Of a DNA stretch of 64,000 nucleotides, positions 14,639-31,708 are shown in pieces. The stretch is from Cacajao melanocephalus (lineage: Eukaryota; Chordata; Mammalia; Primates; Pitheciidae), in NCBI GenBank assembly GCA_963573385.1, contig CAUYLG010005076.1, positions 1 through 64,000 of the forward strand, given 5' to 3'. Both the position numbers and the translations under genes were made by a program. The notes beneath the pieces are model-generated. The model made no database searches. It was given only the letters and a program-made list of their open reading frames with translations, and was not told the DNA's origin. Every line of letters starts with the position of its first letter. Positions within the stretch are counted from its first letter, which is position 1.

Positions 14639-14850
14639 CTATGGACTGCATTGTGCACTCCCACCCTGCAAATTCACAGGTGAAGCCCTACCCCTCGCCA
14701 CGACTGTTTTGGAGCAAGGGCCTATAAGGAGGTAATTAAGGCTGGATGCGGTCATAAGGGTGGGTCCCTGAGCCAATGGGATTGCTGTCCTTATAAAAGT
14801 TGCCACCAGAAAGCTCACTGTCTTGGCATTTTTCAAGGGTTTCCATCCAT
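14639..14850 (+). mobile_element. MaLR-type LTR fragment (MLT1-like)
   Basis: TGCTATGGACTGCATTGTGC, AGGAGGTAATTAAGGCTGGA and GGTCATAAGGGTGGGTCCCT match the 5' half of an old MaLR LTR. The 3' half is missing. Confidence 0.7.
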
Positions 14851-15299
14851 TTCACCCACCCGCCGAGTTATCTCCTTTGCAGTGGCTGAGACATTTCACT
14901 TGAGGGAGTGAAGAGGTTTTTTTGGTCCCCTCTCCCTTAAAAGAATTTCAAGGAGTCAAGCAATGAAAAGCTGCCCTTCCCTTAAGACACGTACACATTG
15001 ACCCAGAGGAGTGTGCCAGGCAGTGCCCTAGCACGCAGCGGGCAAATACAGGGCTCCTGTGTCTACCTGAACGTCAGTCAACCACAAATCATTTCTTATA
15101 CTAGATTTAGATGACACTACGCATGACTCTACTCTACTATCATGTATTAGATTATGCCAAAAACAGTCCATGGTCATTGTCAAAGCACACTTACCTGGCA
15201 CTCTATATGTGCTCTATCTGCAAACGCCTTCCATAAGGGACGTCTGAAGTGAGCAGCTGAGCTGGGAGAGCAGAGTCATGTGGGCGGGGGGATGATGGG

Positions 15300-15515
15300 G
15301 TCCCACAGCAATGCCCATCAGCCCGTCGACAACACCTGTATAGCACCGGGAGAGGGAGGGGAGGATAGGTGGGTCCTGGCACAGCTGCCCCATCATCAAC
15401 CCGTCAACCACACCTTCATGGCACCGGGAGAGGGGGAGGAGGACAGGTGGGTCCTGGCATGGCCGCCCCTTCATCAGCCTGTCAAGCATAGCCTGAACGG
15501 CACTCATCCCCTGAG
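15300..15515. repeat. 78-bp tandem repeat, about 2.6 copies
   Basis: The motif around CCGTCGACAACACC (15,323), CCGTCAACCACACC (15,401) and CCTGTCAAGCATAG (15,479) recurs every 78 bp. Each full copy also holds GCACCGGGAGAGGG and AGGTGGGTCCTGGCA. Since 78 is a multiple of 3, both strands show repetitive open frames; I see no other sign of coding. Confidence 0.88.
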
Positions 15516-16199
15516 CTGTCACCCAGCACCAGCCAGGAACTGAACAGAAAGGACATGGCTCTGTCCTCCGGTCTCCGATCGTCCTCCGATCTTAGGGTGG
15601 GCAGTTATCCCCCACAACACAGCTCAATCACTTACCAAGGGGCAGGTCTTAGTCTAACGTTAACCAGTGCTGGGAACACTGCATGATCTTAGTTCCTTCT
15701 TGGAACATTTGTTTGCAAAAGGCTGAAGGAAAATACGTCACAGTGATACAGAAGTCGAACCAGCCTGCTCTGAGCACCAGGGCCCCAAGCAGATGGTGGA
15801 GTGGCCGCAGCACAGGCAACAGCAAATGGGGTCTGGGGACAGCCAGGACGCAGGCTCAGCCTGGGCAGCATGTGCAGGGAGCAGCCAGCAGCACCCGTGT
15901 CACCTAGTGCCTTGGTAAACAAGGCTGCCAGAAAAAGCGTGGATTAAGCAAGAGTTTATTGTGCTTGGGTCATCATTTTAGCAATATAAAATTACATCAT
16001 GGATTTGCATTAGCATCTGACCATTTTGTGAAATGTGGAGTTTCTGAGAGCAGCAAGGCACGTAGAGTCCAATGCCTTCCTGCGCTTCCCACTCTGGCAG
16101 AGGCCCCGGACAGAGAAGGAGGCCACAGAGGGGTAGACTGGCCGATGAAAGTTCTGATTTTATAACTTGAGCCTTCTTTCTCATTAATTTTTTTCACTT

Positions 16200-16440
16200 T
16201 TCCCTTTTGATGGAAGTAGAACATACATACAGAAAGTGCACTTAAAGCATCGACTTGATGAATTTTCACAGCTGTGCTCACCCTCATTATCAGAGCAGGA
16301 TGAAGAACCTGAACACACGGCAGCCCTGAAGTCTCCTTGGGCCATTCCCAGGACCACGCTCTGGCGTGCTGACTTCTGGAGGCAGAGATGTGCCTGTTCC
16401 TGCACTTTATACGAATATATTTTGTCTTACATCTTAGGTG
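16200..16440 (-). mobile_element. Old L1M 3' region fragment
   Basis: ACATACATACAGAAAGTGCA, TTGATGAATTTTCACAGCTG and GCACTTTATACG correspond to reverse-strand L1M sequence. Confidence 0.55.
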
Positions 16441-16768
16441 TATATGTTACTCATCCTTAAGTTCCCTGAGGACAGAGCCATGCCCTTCCTGTTCCCTCCT
16501 GATTAGTTCCTGGCAGGTGCTGGGTGACAGCTCTTGGGACAAGTGCACACTTGGTAGTGAAGGGGCGGCCATGCCTGGACCCACCCGCTCTCTCTCTCAA
16601 CCTCCCTGTGGCTGACAGGATGCTGGGCACGGCTGTGGGACACCATCAATGATGACTCTTCCTTTAACCCTTTGAGAATCAGCAACACAAGCAGTGCTTT
16701 AAACCCAAATGGCGTCTTAGCACCAGGCTGTAGAAATTTGGCAAAAGCCTTGGGACACGGAGCTGGTA

Positions 16769-16964
16769 CAGGTGGAGTCTCCCTTATCCGAAATGCCTGA
16801 CACCAGAAGCATTTTGAATGTTTCATTTTTTTGGATTTTGGAATATTTGCGTATACATAATGAGACATTTATATACACATAGCCTGTGGTAATTTTCCAC
16901 AATATTTTTAGTAGTTTATAAATGTAACAAAATTTTGATTACATTATGACTGCAACCTGTCACA
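16769..16964 (+). mobile_element. Tigger-like DNA transposon, left part (split by LTR)
   Basis: The left end reads CAGGTGGAGTCTCCCTTATC after a TA. GGATTTTGGAATATTTGCGT is typical of this non-autonomous pogo/Tigger-type family. The right part resumes after the solo LTR. Exact family name is uncertain. Confidence 0.65.
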
Positions 16965-16969
16965 TGAGG

Positions 16970-17324
16970 TGATGTGGTTTTCCTGTGTCCCTACCCAAAT
17001 CTCAACTTGAATTGTATCTCCCAGAATTCCCATGTGCAGTGGGAGGGACCCAGGGGGAAGTAATTCAATCATGGGGCCCAGTCTTTTCTGTGCTGTTCTC
17101 GTGATAGTGAATAAGTCTCATGAAATCTGATGGGTGTATCAGGGGTTTCTGCTTTTGCTTCTTCCTCATTTTTCTCTTGCTGCCACCGTGGAAGAAGTGC
17201 CTTTCACCTTCCGCCATGATTCTGAAGCCTCCTCAGCTGTGTGGAAATGCAAGTCCAATTCAACATTTTTTTCTTCCCAGTTTTGGGTGTGTTTTTATCA
17301 GCAGCATGAAAACAAACTAATACA
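16970..17324 (+). mobile_element. Solo MaLR LTR (THE1/MST type) with target-site duplication
   Basis: The LTR runs from TGATGTGGTTTTCCTGTGTC to AACAAACTAATACA, 355 bp. It is flanked on both sides by TGAGG (16,965-16,969 and 17,325-17,329), a 5-bp target duplication as expected for ERVL-MaLR. Internal landmarks are GGGAGGGACCCAGG, ATCATGGGGC and CTGTTCTCGTGATAGTGAAT. No internal retroviral genes remain. Confidence 0.93.
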
Positions 17325-17435
17325 TGAGGTCAGGGGTGAAATTTTTCACCTGTGGTATCAGGTTAGTTCTCTAAACATTGTAGATTTTAGGGCATTTTGG
17401 ATTCCATGTTTTTGAATTAGGAATGGTCAGCCTAT
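17325..17435 (+). mobile_element. Tigger-like DNA transposon, right part
   Basis: TTTTAGGGCATTTTGGATTC and TTTTTGAATTAGGAATGGTC end in CAGCCTATA, the inverted counterpart of the left end at 16,769. Confidence 0.6.
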
Positions 17436-18399
17436 ATGGCAAAAGCCAGGTGTAGCAGCCTCTGGTCCACAGCCCTGAACATCGGGCTGCTGATGCAGGA
17501 GAAGACGAGATTGATCCGACGTCAAATAGTGACGCTGAAACGTGTCAGTGGCCGTGTGGATCAAAGTTTCACGTGAGGAGAATGCTGACATTTTTCTAAC
17601 CAGCTGGACGATTTTAAAGCATTGTGCTGAAAGAAAGACAATCAAAGAATTCTCATTTAAAAAAAAATCTCCCTAGCTTATAAAGTTTACCATTGAAATA
17701 CAGTCCTTAAGAATATCCTTCTCCACTGCCCTTATGTTACATGCAAGAAAAAAGAAAAAAAAAGAAGAATATCGTAAGTGTGGTGTACTAGTTCTATTTC
17801 TGCAGTGGTCTGAGGCTGATCTGCTTCCAAAGGATGGTTTGTGGTCTGGCCTAGCTATGCAGTCCCTTTTGTTTCCATTTCTGGAAGTATGTCAGGCATG
17901 TTGCCCTGTTCTGCAATTTCCTTTAATTCATCCTCAGTCATAGTTCTCCGGGGCCTCTTGGCATGGGTGTTGATCATCTACGCCCGGTAACACAAGCGTC
18001 TGTGAGCCCAGCCTTGCAATGATTCTACCACCTGTGAATGGAGCAGGTTTTAATGCAAGCATGTGTGTGAATAACCTCGGAAATACCGACGCTTCATTGC
18101 CTCAATGGAGGCCACAGCTTCCTTTCTTTTATGATGGTACCTGAAATAATGTTTGATAAGAGCCTACTCAAAGTCCTCCTCACGTTCAGCGTCTTAGAAT
18201 TTCAAAGGAAAAGCATTGTTGAGGGTTCTGTTCAAATTCCAGAAGATCCAACCAGACCCTGGGGTCATGATCATGCTTCCAGCAGATTTCTCCTGTTCGC
18301 AGAGCAGAGCGCGACTCTGAGGACGCTCTAGCTGTCCGGTCCCCTATGCCCGCATTAATTCATTCACTTCAGTGCTTTCAAAACTGTCTTTAATTCTCA

Positions 18400-18680
18400 C
18401 AAGCCCCAAGTTGGCGCATTCTTCTGCAATCCTTGCTTGATAACACGAAGTAGCCATTCCCTGCCATTCTCTGTAACCACACACTGTATGTTTTCTCATC
18501 GCACATAGTGAAATATGTGATTTTATATTTGCTTTTCATTGGACTTTCATCCCCCTCAGCAATGTGGAAGCTCCAGGAAGGGAGAGGCGATGGGCTTTCT
18601 TCCCCTGTTGCTTTGCCACTATCACGCACACAACGTCTGAATTATAGTCGCTGCTCATAAACATCTGTTAATGAATAGAT
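18400..18680 (+). mobile_element. L2-like fragment
   Basis: GGAAGCTCCAGGAAGGGAGA, followed by TCGCTGCTCATAAACATCTG and TTAATGAATAG, follows the L2 3' pattern. Confidence 0.4.
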
Positions 18681-19190
18681 GATAGCAACACATGCACCCC
18701 GTGGGGGAGAAAACCCTTCTGTATTGCTCCTTAGCTCAGCACTCAGCACATTTCTTCCTACACACAGTGGAAGATGACTGTGCTGAGCCCTCTGTCACCG
18801 CAGCCGCTGCAGATGTCCAAGCACACCGCCTCCTCAGAGCCCTCCTGCGGGCACAGCGGCCTCACACGCAACCTGGAGAAAGTGCACACACGTGAGATTG
18901 GCCCTGGCTCCTGCCACACTGGGAGGCGGTCTGTGCAGAGAGTGTTCTTATAACAGCCCTGCCCAGGGGAGGGTGGGACGGCCCAGTTTCACATGGACAA
19001 GGTTCTTCAGGGCAGGCCCCCCGTCGTATATTGTACCGCCTACAACACTTAGCAAATAAATAGTGTTTATTCATGTGTTCATCCAAATATTTATTGCCCT
19101 ATACAGATTCACTGGAATCATAGCATCAAACAGCTGGGCAATTGCTCAGCATCACACATAGGCTTGAGGAGTCCCAGAGCTAACGCCAGT

Positions 19191-19392
19191 GAGATGATAG
19201 ATGGTGATAGATAGATAACCAGATAATAGATTAATAGAGATAGATAGATGGTAGATAATGATGAGAATGAACCCAGGTATAGACAGTAGATGTAGTAGGT
19301 AAACAGATAACAGATTAAAAGAGATAGATAATTGATTAGTAGAGAGATACATAGATGATACATAGAGATGGATGAGAGATAAGAGATGACCC
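19191..19392. repeat. GATA/TAGA compound tetranucleotide repeat
   Basis: About 200 bp of degenerate GATA, TAGA and GATG units (for example GATAGATAGATAACCAGATA) with many interruptions. The minus strand reads as a Tyr/Leu/Ser-rich open frame because of the composition only. Confidence 0.9.
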
Positions 19393-24311
<4,919 letters not shown>

Positions 24312-24553
24312 TTAAAGTTATTTAAGTTGACAAGAACTCTATCAACCTGGGTTGCCAGAATTCATTCACCTGGGTTCACAGGTGAAAACTATAGGCCATT
24401 CAAATTCATTTCCTAAAAAAAAGAAAAACTTAAAAAAAGAAGAGCATGGGATAGCTTTGGAGATCACAGGGTTCCAGCTGTGAAGCTGGACAGAAACTCC
24501 TGGGCACGTAGGCTGTAGCCACACAGAACACGCTGGCTCTGATGCCACCAGCT

Positions 24554-25524
24554 ACACACACACACACACGCACACACACACGCACACACACACGCACACA
24601 TACACACAGTCACACACACGCACAGCCAGACACACACACACAGTCACACACACACAGAGCCAGACACACACACACAGCCAGACACACACACACACAGCCA
24701 CACACAGCCACACACACACAGAGCCACACACACACACACAGAGCCATAGACACACGCACAGCCTCACACACACAGCCACACACACACAGAGCCAGACACA
24801 CACACACACACACACAGCCAGACACACACACACACAGAGCCAGACACACACACACAAACACACACACAGCCACACACACACACACACGCACAGCCAGACA
24901 CACACACAGTCACACACACAGCCAGACACACACACACACACAGCCACACACACAGCCACACACATACACACACACAGAGCCAGACACACACACACAGCCA
25001 CACACACACACGCACAGCCAGAAACACACACACACAGACTCACACACACACACAGCCAGACACACACACAGTCACACACACACAGCCAGACACACACACA
25101 TATAGTCATACACACACACACAGCCAGACACACACACACACAGCCACACACAGCCAGACACACACACACACACACAGTCACACACACACACAGCCAGACA
25201 CACACACACAGCCACACACACACACACAGTAACACACACACACACACAGCCACACACAGCCAGACACACACACATGGCCACGCACACACACAAAGCTACA
25301 CACACACAGCCAGACACACACACTCACACGGCCAGACACACACACACTCACACACAGCCAGACACACACACACACGGCCACACACACACAGCCACACATA
25401 CACAGCCAGACACACACACACACACAGCCAGACACACACACACACACAGCCAGACACACACACACAGCCAGACACACACTCAGCCAGACACACACACACT
25501 CAGTGAGACACACACACACAGCCA
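24554..25524. repeat. CA-rich satellite/minisatellite, about 1 kb
   Basis: Nearly 1 kb is made of (CA)n runs broken at irregular short intervals by AGCCAGA, AGTCA, AGAGCCA, CGCA and ATA. Higher-order units resemble CAGCCAGACACACACACA, with spacing of roughly 16-30 bp. Both strands stay open in several frames (His/Thr-rich on +, Val/Cys/Leu-rich on -) purely because of the composition. Such an array can be length-polymorphic and may form Z-DNA. A short TG/TGAG tract follows separately near 25,750. Confidence 0.95.
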
Positions 25525-26705
25525 GTTGCATCCTACAAGTGTCCAATGCCACACCTCCAGCAAGTATTTCATAATCCTAACCATATCCTCACACTTTATT
25601 GGTTGTCATTATTGGAGACTAAACTGCTTCACGTAATTTATCTTCCTAAGTAATGGAAATTGACTCCTTTAAAACTTTTAAACCATTTTAGATGGCCTGT
25701 AATACATGAAACTTTGTTTTTTCACATTTTTCAACAAATAGCAATTTAATGTGTGTGTGTGAGTCAGTGTGAGTGTTAAGAAAGTACATTTTGGAGCAAT
25801 TATATGATTGGGTCCCTTGGATTATAGAAGGATTTTTGAACCTGTGTTAAATGTTCCTAGGCTTTAATTACTTTAACATTCATATTTCTTCTTATAGTTT
25901 TTCTTCTTCTCCTCCTTCTTCCTTTTCTTCTTCACACTTCTTGCTGTATTTTCCATCAAATCTTGGCATAAGAAAGGGTTGGCTATGAAATTAGAAAAAG
26001 AAAAAAAAAACCTTTCAGAACAGAGAAAATAATAAAGATAAAGAGGTTAGAGAAAATATCAAAAGAGAAATGACTTGTTGCTGATGTTAGAGACCCTCCA
26101 AGGCTCAGCGTTTTCCTGACCCCCAAACACTTGTCCTTGTCCCTGTCCTGCCCTTTCCCTCTCCTCTGATCTTCCCCAGCACCATCAACACATATGTTTT
26201 CATCAGCTGCAGTCTTTAGCCCTGCTGCCTTCCCTCTCCTTCCTCTACCAACGAGCTTCCCCATAAACACTTTACACTTTCCCCACTTTTTATTCACACT
26301 TTAAAAAGCTGAAATTTCACTCCCCACCCCCCCAGGAAAGAAACAAAATCTACCAAACACCACTCTAGTGGAGAAACTGCCCTTGCTGAAGGTATTCACA
26401 CAGCTTCCTAGCTGGTAAATCCAGTGCATACAATTCCCATTTCAAGGTCTTTGACCTTTCCTCCACGTTTGGTACAAGTGCCTACCCCCATCCTGAAACT
26501 ACCTTTCTCTCAATTCTACAAAAATTATCCTCTCTGGATTTCTTCCTAGATCTCTTATGGACAGATTCTTTACCATGCTCTTTTATGGCTTTCTCTTCTT
26601 CTGCCTGCTCCATAAGTGTTGGGATTTCCCCAAAGATTAATCTGCAATCTTCTAACTCCATACTGACTGGGAAACATCACTAATGCACAAGGAGACTTAT
26701 CCTGG

Positions 26706-27078
26706 TGCTGTAGTTTGGATGTGTCCACTGAAGTTCATGTTTTGACAGCTTAATCCCCAATGCAACAATGCTAGGAGGTGGGACTTTTGAGAGGTGATTA
26801 GGTCATGAGGGCTCTGCTTCATAAATGGATTACAGTCATCATTACATCTGGGGAGTGGGCTCCCGACAAGGGAATGGGTTCAGCCCCCATGCCCCTCCCC
26901 TGCATTTCCACCCTCCACTACCCACCAGAGGGTGTCACAGCACAAGGGCCCTTGCCAGATGCTGGCACCTTGATATTGGACATCTCAGCCTCCAGAACTG
27001 TGAGAAATAAATTTCTGTTTATTATGAATTACCCAGTCTGTGGAATTCTGCCATATCAGCATAAAACGGACTAAGACA
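26706..27078 (+). mobile_element. MaLR LTR (MLT1 type), full length
   Basis: TGCTGTAGTTTGGATGTGTC at the start; then AGGAGGTGGGACTTTTGAGA, GGTGATTAGGTCATGAGGG, CCAGATGCTGGCACCTTGAT, AATAAATTTCTGTTTATTAT, and ACGGACTAAGACA at the end. A clear target duplication was not found. Confidence 0.88.
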
Positions 27079-28210
27079 TCTGTTGGAAGGTTATGGTTTT
27101 GTCAATGTAATTTGTCATCTTTACTTCTCTTTTTGCAAATACGATTCTCCTGGTGGTCAGGCCAGAGCCCGCCCTCTGTGAATGAAGAACGCAGTGGGGT
27201 GACAGGCCTGAAAAGGCTGAAGTACCTGGGAAAGGGAAGGGCACTGGAAGTGTTCCTGAAGACATTAGCCGCTGGACCCATGGAGGGTGAGGAGGTGGAT
27301 GGGGATGCTCTCCCGAGGTGTGACGTCTTCACGTTGAGTGTTAAGTTCACATTCAGTGATGTCTTCACATCGTTCAAGGGGCACAGAGAAGCAATCCGGC
27401 ACCTGTGGAGTCTCTCTGTCCAGGGCTCTGTCTCTTTGGTGGTGGTAGCAAGAGCCTAATGGTTCTGCCTGTGTCCCTCAACTGTGCTTTCATGTATCCA
27501 CCTGCCTGGTAGACGTTCTCCCCAAAACCCCTGCAAGCAAACTGAAGCTGCTACATCCCAACAGCACCCACTGTCTCCTCACCTTCAAAAATGCTCTTTC
27601 TCATCTTTTGATGACATTACCCATGACCTAGGGGCCAAGGCTGGGTCCCCATAAGGTCTTGCCTCCTCCTCTTCTCTGCCCTCTTATTCTTCACATCCTA
27701 TTAGCACACAAGTGTGAACCAGCTAGGGTCCTGGCAGGACCAGGTGGGCCACTTACTGGGTTTAACTGAAAAGAGTTTTATAAAGGGACTGTTTACATGT
27801 GTGTGGGCAGAGCTGAGGGAACACAAAAGAGAAGGCGAAATGTTGTAATCCCGTCATAGGACAAGTCCAGATGGGCAATCTAGACACAGAAAGAAGACTG
27901 GTGACTGCCTGGGGTAGAGGGTTTGGGGGACATGGGGCGTGGCCACTAAGGGATATGGGTTCATTCAGGGGTGATGCTGGAGAATGTTCTAGAATGGATC
28001 GTGGTGATGGTTGCACAACTCTGTGAAGATGCCAGACACCAAGGAATGGCACAGTGTAAACCAGTGAACTGCATCTACATGAATTAAATGTCGACAAAAC
28101 TGTGAGAGTTGTTTACGGGAACAGGAAGAGGCATCGGGAGCATTCAGAGTGAGCAGTAACAGGGACGGAGGGGCCGGCAGCCTGTGACCCTGGAGGCGCA
28201 GGGGAGGGAT

Positions 28211-28262
28211 CAGTGGTTCTGAAACCTGGAGCCACCTGCCTGAGGGTCACCCAGGCCAGAGA
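28211..28262 (+). mobile_element. MER5A-like hAT-Charlie fragment
   Basis: CAGTGGTTCTGAAACCTGGA and GGGTCACCCAGG resemble the 5' end of MER5A. Confidence 0.4.
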
Positions 28263-28803
28263 AGAACAAACTTACAGCCAGACCCAGAAAGCAAGGGAGT
28301 AAGAAGAAAGAGAGACCCCATGCTCCTTCACCCGGCCCCCAGGCTCTGGCCCGGCCCATGCTTCCGAATCAGAGGAGAGGCGGGCTCTTGGCCTTGGCAA
28401 AGCCAGCAGAGGGGAGCAGCCAGTCCCAAGCCCTGTTGGCTGAGAAACTGCACTTGGCCATCCCCTTTTCTCCGCGGTCACCGCCTTCTCTAGGCCCCAG
28501 TGAAATCCGGTCTCCAGTCTCCCAGCAATCCACATCCCCTCACACTGGGGTGACTGGGGTGCTGGGGTGGGGGGCACATGCTCCTCCACAGGTCAGCCCC
28601 CACAGGCTGTTCCCAAGAGAAAATGCTGACCCAGGGTGGCCAGGTTTCCCAGATTTTAGATGCAAGCAACCAATTAAAAATAATCATTAAAGACTTGGCT
28701 GGCAACACAGACCGGACAGATAAAGCATTTCTACAGCCTGCGGGCTGCCCACTGGCCACTTCTGCCTTAGAGGAAGAGCTGGCCCAGTGAGAGAGCCTGG
28801 GCT

Positions 28804-28878
28804 TCGGGGCGGGAATGCAGGCTGCTGGACCCACCAGGGCTTTGGGGCAGGAATGCAGGCTCCTGGACCCACTGCCAC
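28804..28878. repeat. 38-bp direct repeat, two copies
   Basis: GAATGCAGGCTGCTGGACCC at 28,813 recurs at 28,851 as GAATGCAGGCTCCTGGACCC. A shared GGGC(G/A)G precedes each copy and CAC follows each copy. Confidence 0.75.
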
Positions 28879-29610
28879 CTGTGTCATTATGGGGTCCTCG
28901 GGTAAGCATTGTGCTGGGGAAAAGAAGGATCCCAAAGGGGGACACAGAGGACCCCAAACACAAAGCCCCCACTCCCCAAGGGGACACAGCTTGTGATGCT
29001 GGCCTGTGCCCCTTCAGGGTGACAGCGAGGATCTTCAGAGCTTTGTGCTGATGGTTTGCTTTCCTCTTTTTCTTCTAGAACCCAGAATCAGTCTCTTCTT
29101 GTTGGGCTTTGAGGGGCGGCAGGTGCACGCCCAGCTTGTCCTCAGCCCCTGACTCTCCTCACAGGCTCTTGCTGTGCAGTGTCCACGCGGCCCCTCACTG
29201 GCCATGGTCACTGTCTGCATCACAGGCAGCATGAGGATGTGGGCTTCGAGGGGCTGTGCTGAGGGTGGCAGCTTCTCCAGGAAGGGCCCGCCTGTGGGCC
29301 ACCAGACCTCAGCGTGTGGCTCCGTGACATCCACGCCAGTGGCACCCGTCCTCTCAGTCCCACACGTGGCAGCCCTGAGGTGTCCTCACCCGACCCATGC
29401 AGGAGGGCCCCGTACCCCACTCTCGTGGGCGCCACGGGCTGATCCTCCCTGGCCCACCTGCAGTCCGGCTTGGGGCCAGAAAGAAAAGTAGTCAAAGGAG
29501 GGCAGAAGGAGAGAGAGTGTCTTAGAAACGTCCTTTGCGACCCACACCCCGTCACCTGCTGCAGCAGAGCCTTTTGTGAGGCGAGAAAGGAGGTGCAGCA
29601 AGAAGCAGAC

Positions 29611-29728
29611 GGAGAAGCGGCTGCGGTGCCAGGCACGGCCGGGCCTCACACGACATCACCAGGGCAAGAGGTGGGCGGAGAAGTGGCCGCGGTGCCGGGC
29701 ACAGCCGGGCCTCACATGACATCACCTG
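29611..29728. repeat. 66-bp direct repeat, two copies
   Basis: The block beginning GGAGAAGCGGCTGCGGTGCC at 29,611 recurs at 29,677 as GGAGAAGTGGCCGCGGTGCC. Both continue through CCGGGCCTCACA and GACATCACC. The copies are about 90% alike by eye. Confidence 0.85.
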
Positions 29729-31094
29729 GAGCCATGTTGACATCTCTGTTCCACAGGTGAGGAAATGGCCGCAAGGATGAGAAAACAACAAGGTCACCAG
29801 CCCCTGTCAAACTTCAGGAAGCCGCAGTCACAGGACTGGCTGTCCCCAAAGCTCGCCACCCCAGGAACCTGAATGTTGGGAGGTGAGCAACACTCGCACA
29901 GCAGTCAGGACAGACGCCTGCCTCAGACACCTGCTGCCACCAGGTCCAGCTCAGGCACGGCTGCCAAGACAGCAGAGCCGACCACCAGGCGTCTGGAGCA
30001 CACAGACAGGCTGAAGTTTGGGGTTTTTACTGTCTGTTCTCCAACAATAAAACACAGGCATCATCAGTGTAGGAAAGTTAGGGACAAGTGGTTTAGATGG
30101 GAAAATTTGTCACAGGCCAAAAGGAAATTCAAATCCTCTTTTTTTCCGGCAAACTGAAGATGACACACAAAGACCTATCTTCTGGGAGCAGAGTTTGAAG
30201 ATCGAATCCTCCAAAAACATTTCATTTTTCAGAGAAAGTAAACATCAAGGAGAATGTGGTGGCTTGGATTCTTTCCTTAAACAGAAGTTAAAATAAAATG
30301 TTTTGACAAAGAAGAAGAGCTATTTTGATCTCCCTGAGAAATTTTTTTCAAGAAGCTCTGGTAGGAGTTTTTAAACACAGTAAACTCTTGTATGGTGGCA
30401 AAGTCACTGTGTGTGATCGATATTTCATATTGGCAGACGCCCAGCAGGCAAGGAGGAGGAGGTAAAGGTTAGGAGGATTCCACTCTCTCTTCCAACAGGA
30501 ACTAGAAACGGAAGAAACTACTCCAGTGTTCCTGAATCTCCACGCAGAACTGGCTGCTGAAAACTGCATCGTTCGTACGGTGTCAGAGCTCTCTAACATG
30601 GCTAGCCCGAAGAGCCAAGTTTTCTCTCTCAGTGAGACTGGTTTTTCCTTTTTCTTGTCATTCTCTATTCAGAGTCTACGCTCTTGTTTCCCATAAGCTA
30701 TAATAAGAAAACACAGTGCGTTAGAATCATTGAACAATCATGGAGCATTCTTTCGTCTTTTTTCTTATAAACACTCGCTGTACTGCACGCCATGGCAGAG
30801 GATGATAACACTTTAAGTATGCACTGATGCCAGATATTCAGACTGCCTACCTGAAAGTGAAAGTTTTACTTGATTGTTTGGAAGTATCTGAGTAGCTGAC
30901 TTGAACCAAGAGAAAAATGCTGGAAACGCATTAACCTTTCATCCAGTTGTTTGTTGTGTAGATATAATCAGACTGGTATTTGCTTATAATTACGAGTACC
31001 ATCTGAAACTGAAAAATATGTTAATGATGTGTTGACAAATATTTACGTCCCCTTCCCCAAATTCTTAGTGTTAAAAAAGGGGAAAAAAGTATAT

Positions 31095-31180
31095 TTTTAG
31101 GACTACTATTTGCCAAGGTGTTTTGCAGGTGATGCAGTACCTCACTTATTATCTCAATAACTCTGAAAGGTGGGTGTCAG
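31095..31180 (+). mobile_element. MIR-like fragment
   Basis: ACTATTTGCCAAGGTGTTTT, ATTATCTCAATAACTCTGAA and GGTGGGTGTC match the first half of a MIR. Confidence 0.5.
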
Positions 31181-31584
31181 GACTCTGAAGGCTCTGGGGT
31201 TTCACCCTACTTGCAATCGAGCAGGTGAGCCTGCAGTGCAGACCTGAGCCCCCTTCGCCTAGGACAAGTAGCTTGATTACTCCCACGCAGCAGGTAGTAG
31301 GAGTTGTATGTGTGCCTCAGCTCCCCTTGCTCTCCAAGTCACGTGGGGGTGAGGTGGAATGTTCCAGTTGGATCCGGCATGTCTGGTGAATGTGTGTCAC
31401 AGCTGACAAAGTCCAAGCTTGGGAAACTCCGTTTTTTTATGATGAGCTGCAAGCAAACCTGACCTTCGCCCCAGAGGGAGACATTATCTCTATCTTCCAA
31501 GACAGTGTCACAAAGGGCTTTGCACACAAGTTGAGTGGCAAACAGGAGATGCCTGGAGAATTAGCTCCCAACAGCGGACAATGT

Positions 31585-31690
31585 TATTCCACTTATTACA
31601 GATTCATAAAGAAAGCACAGAAGAGGTAACCAGCCTGCTCAAGTCACAAAGCTTATTAAATTCAAGAATCAGAATTCAAATCTGGGTGAG
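31585..31690 (+). mobile_element. MIR-like fragment
   Basis: CAGATTCATAAAGAAAGCAC, CTGCTCAAGTCACAAAGCTT and AATTCAAATCTGGGT fit the MIR core and tail. Confidence 0.55.
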
Positions 31691-31708
31691 GTTGACTCCA
31701 AAACTCTC

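Larger units (their letters stand above)
27079..31094. other. Intergenic, GC-rich patches
   Basis: Holds the short direct repeats at 28.8 and 29.6 kb and a MER5A scrap. Several open frames overlap on both strands; none is convincing. Confidence 0.5.

Noticed and set aside
16970..17324. Possible endogenous retrovirus with genes
   Set aside because: Only a solo LTR is present; no gag, pol or env remnants beside it.
24554..25524. CRISPR-like regular repeats
   Set aside because: No conserved direct repeat with unique spacers; a simple CA satellite in a vertebrate genome.
24552..25636. Long His/Thr-rich (+) and Val/Cys/Leu-rich (-) frames
   Set aside because: Direct translation of the CA-rich satellite.
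26923..26945. CTCF-like CCACCAGAGGGTG
   Set aside because: Weak match lying in an MLT1 LTR; not enough of the core motif to call.
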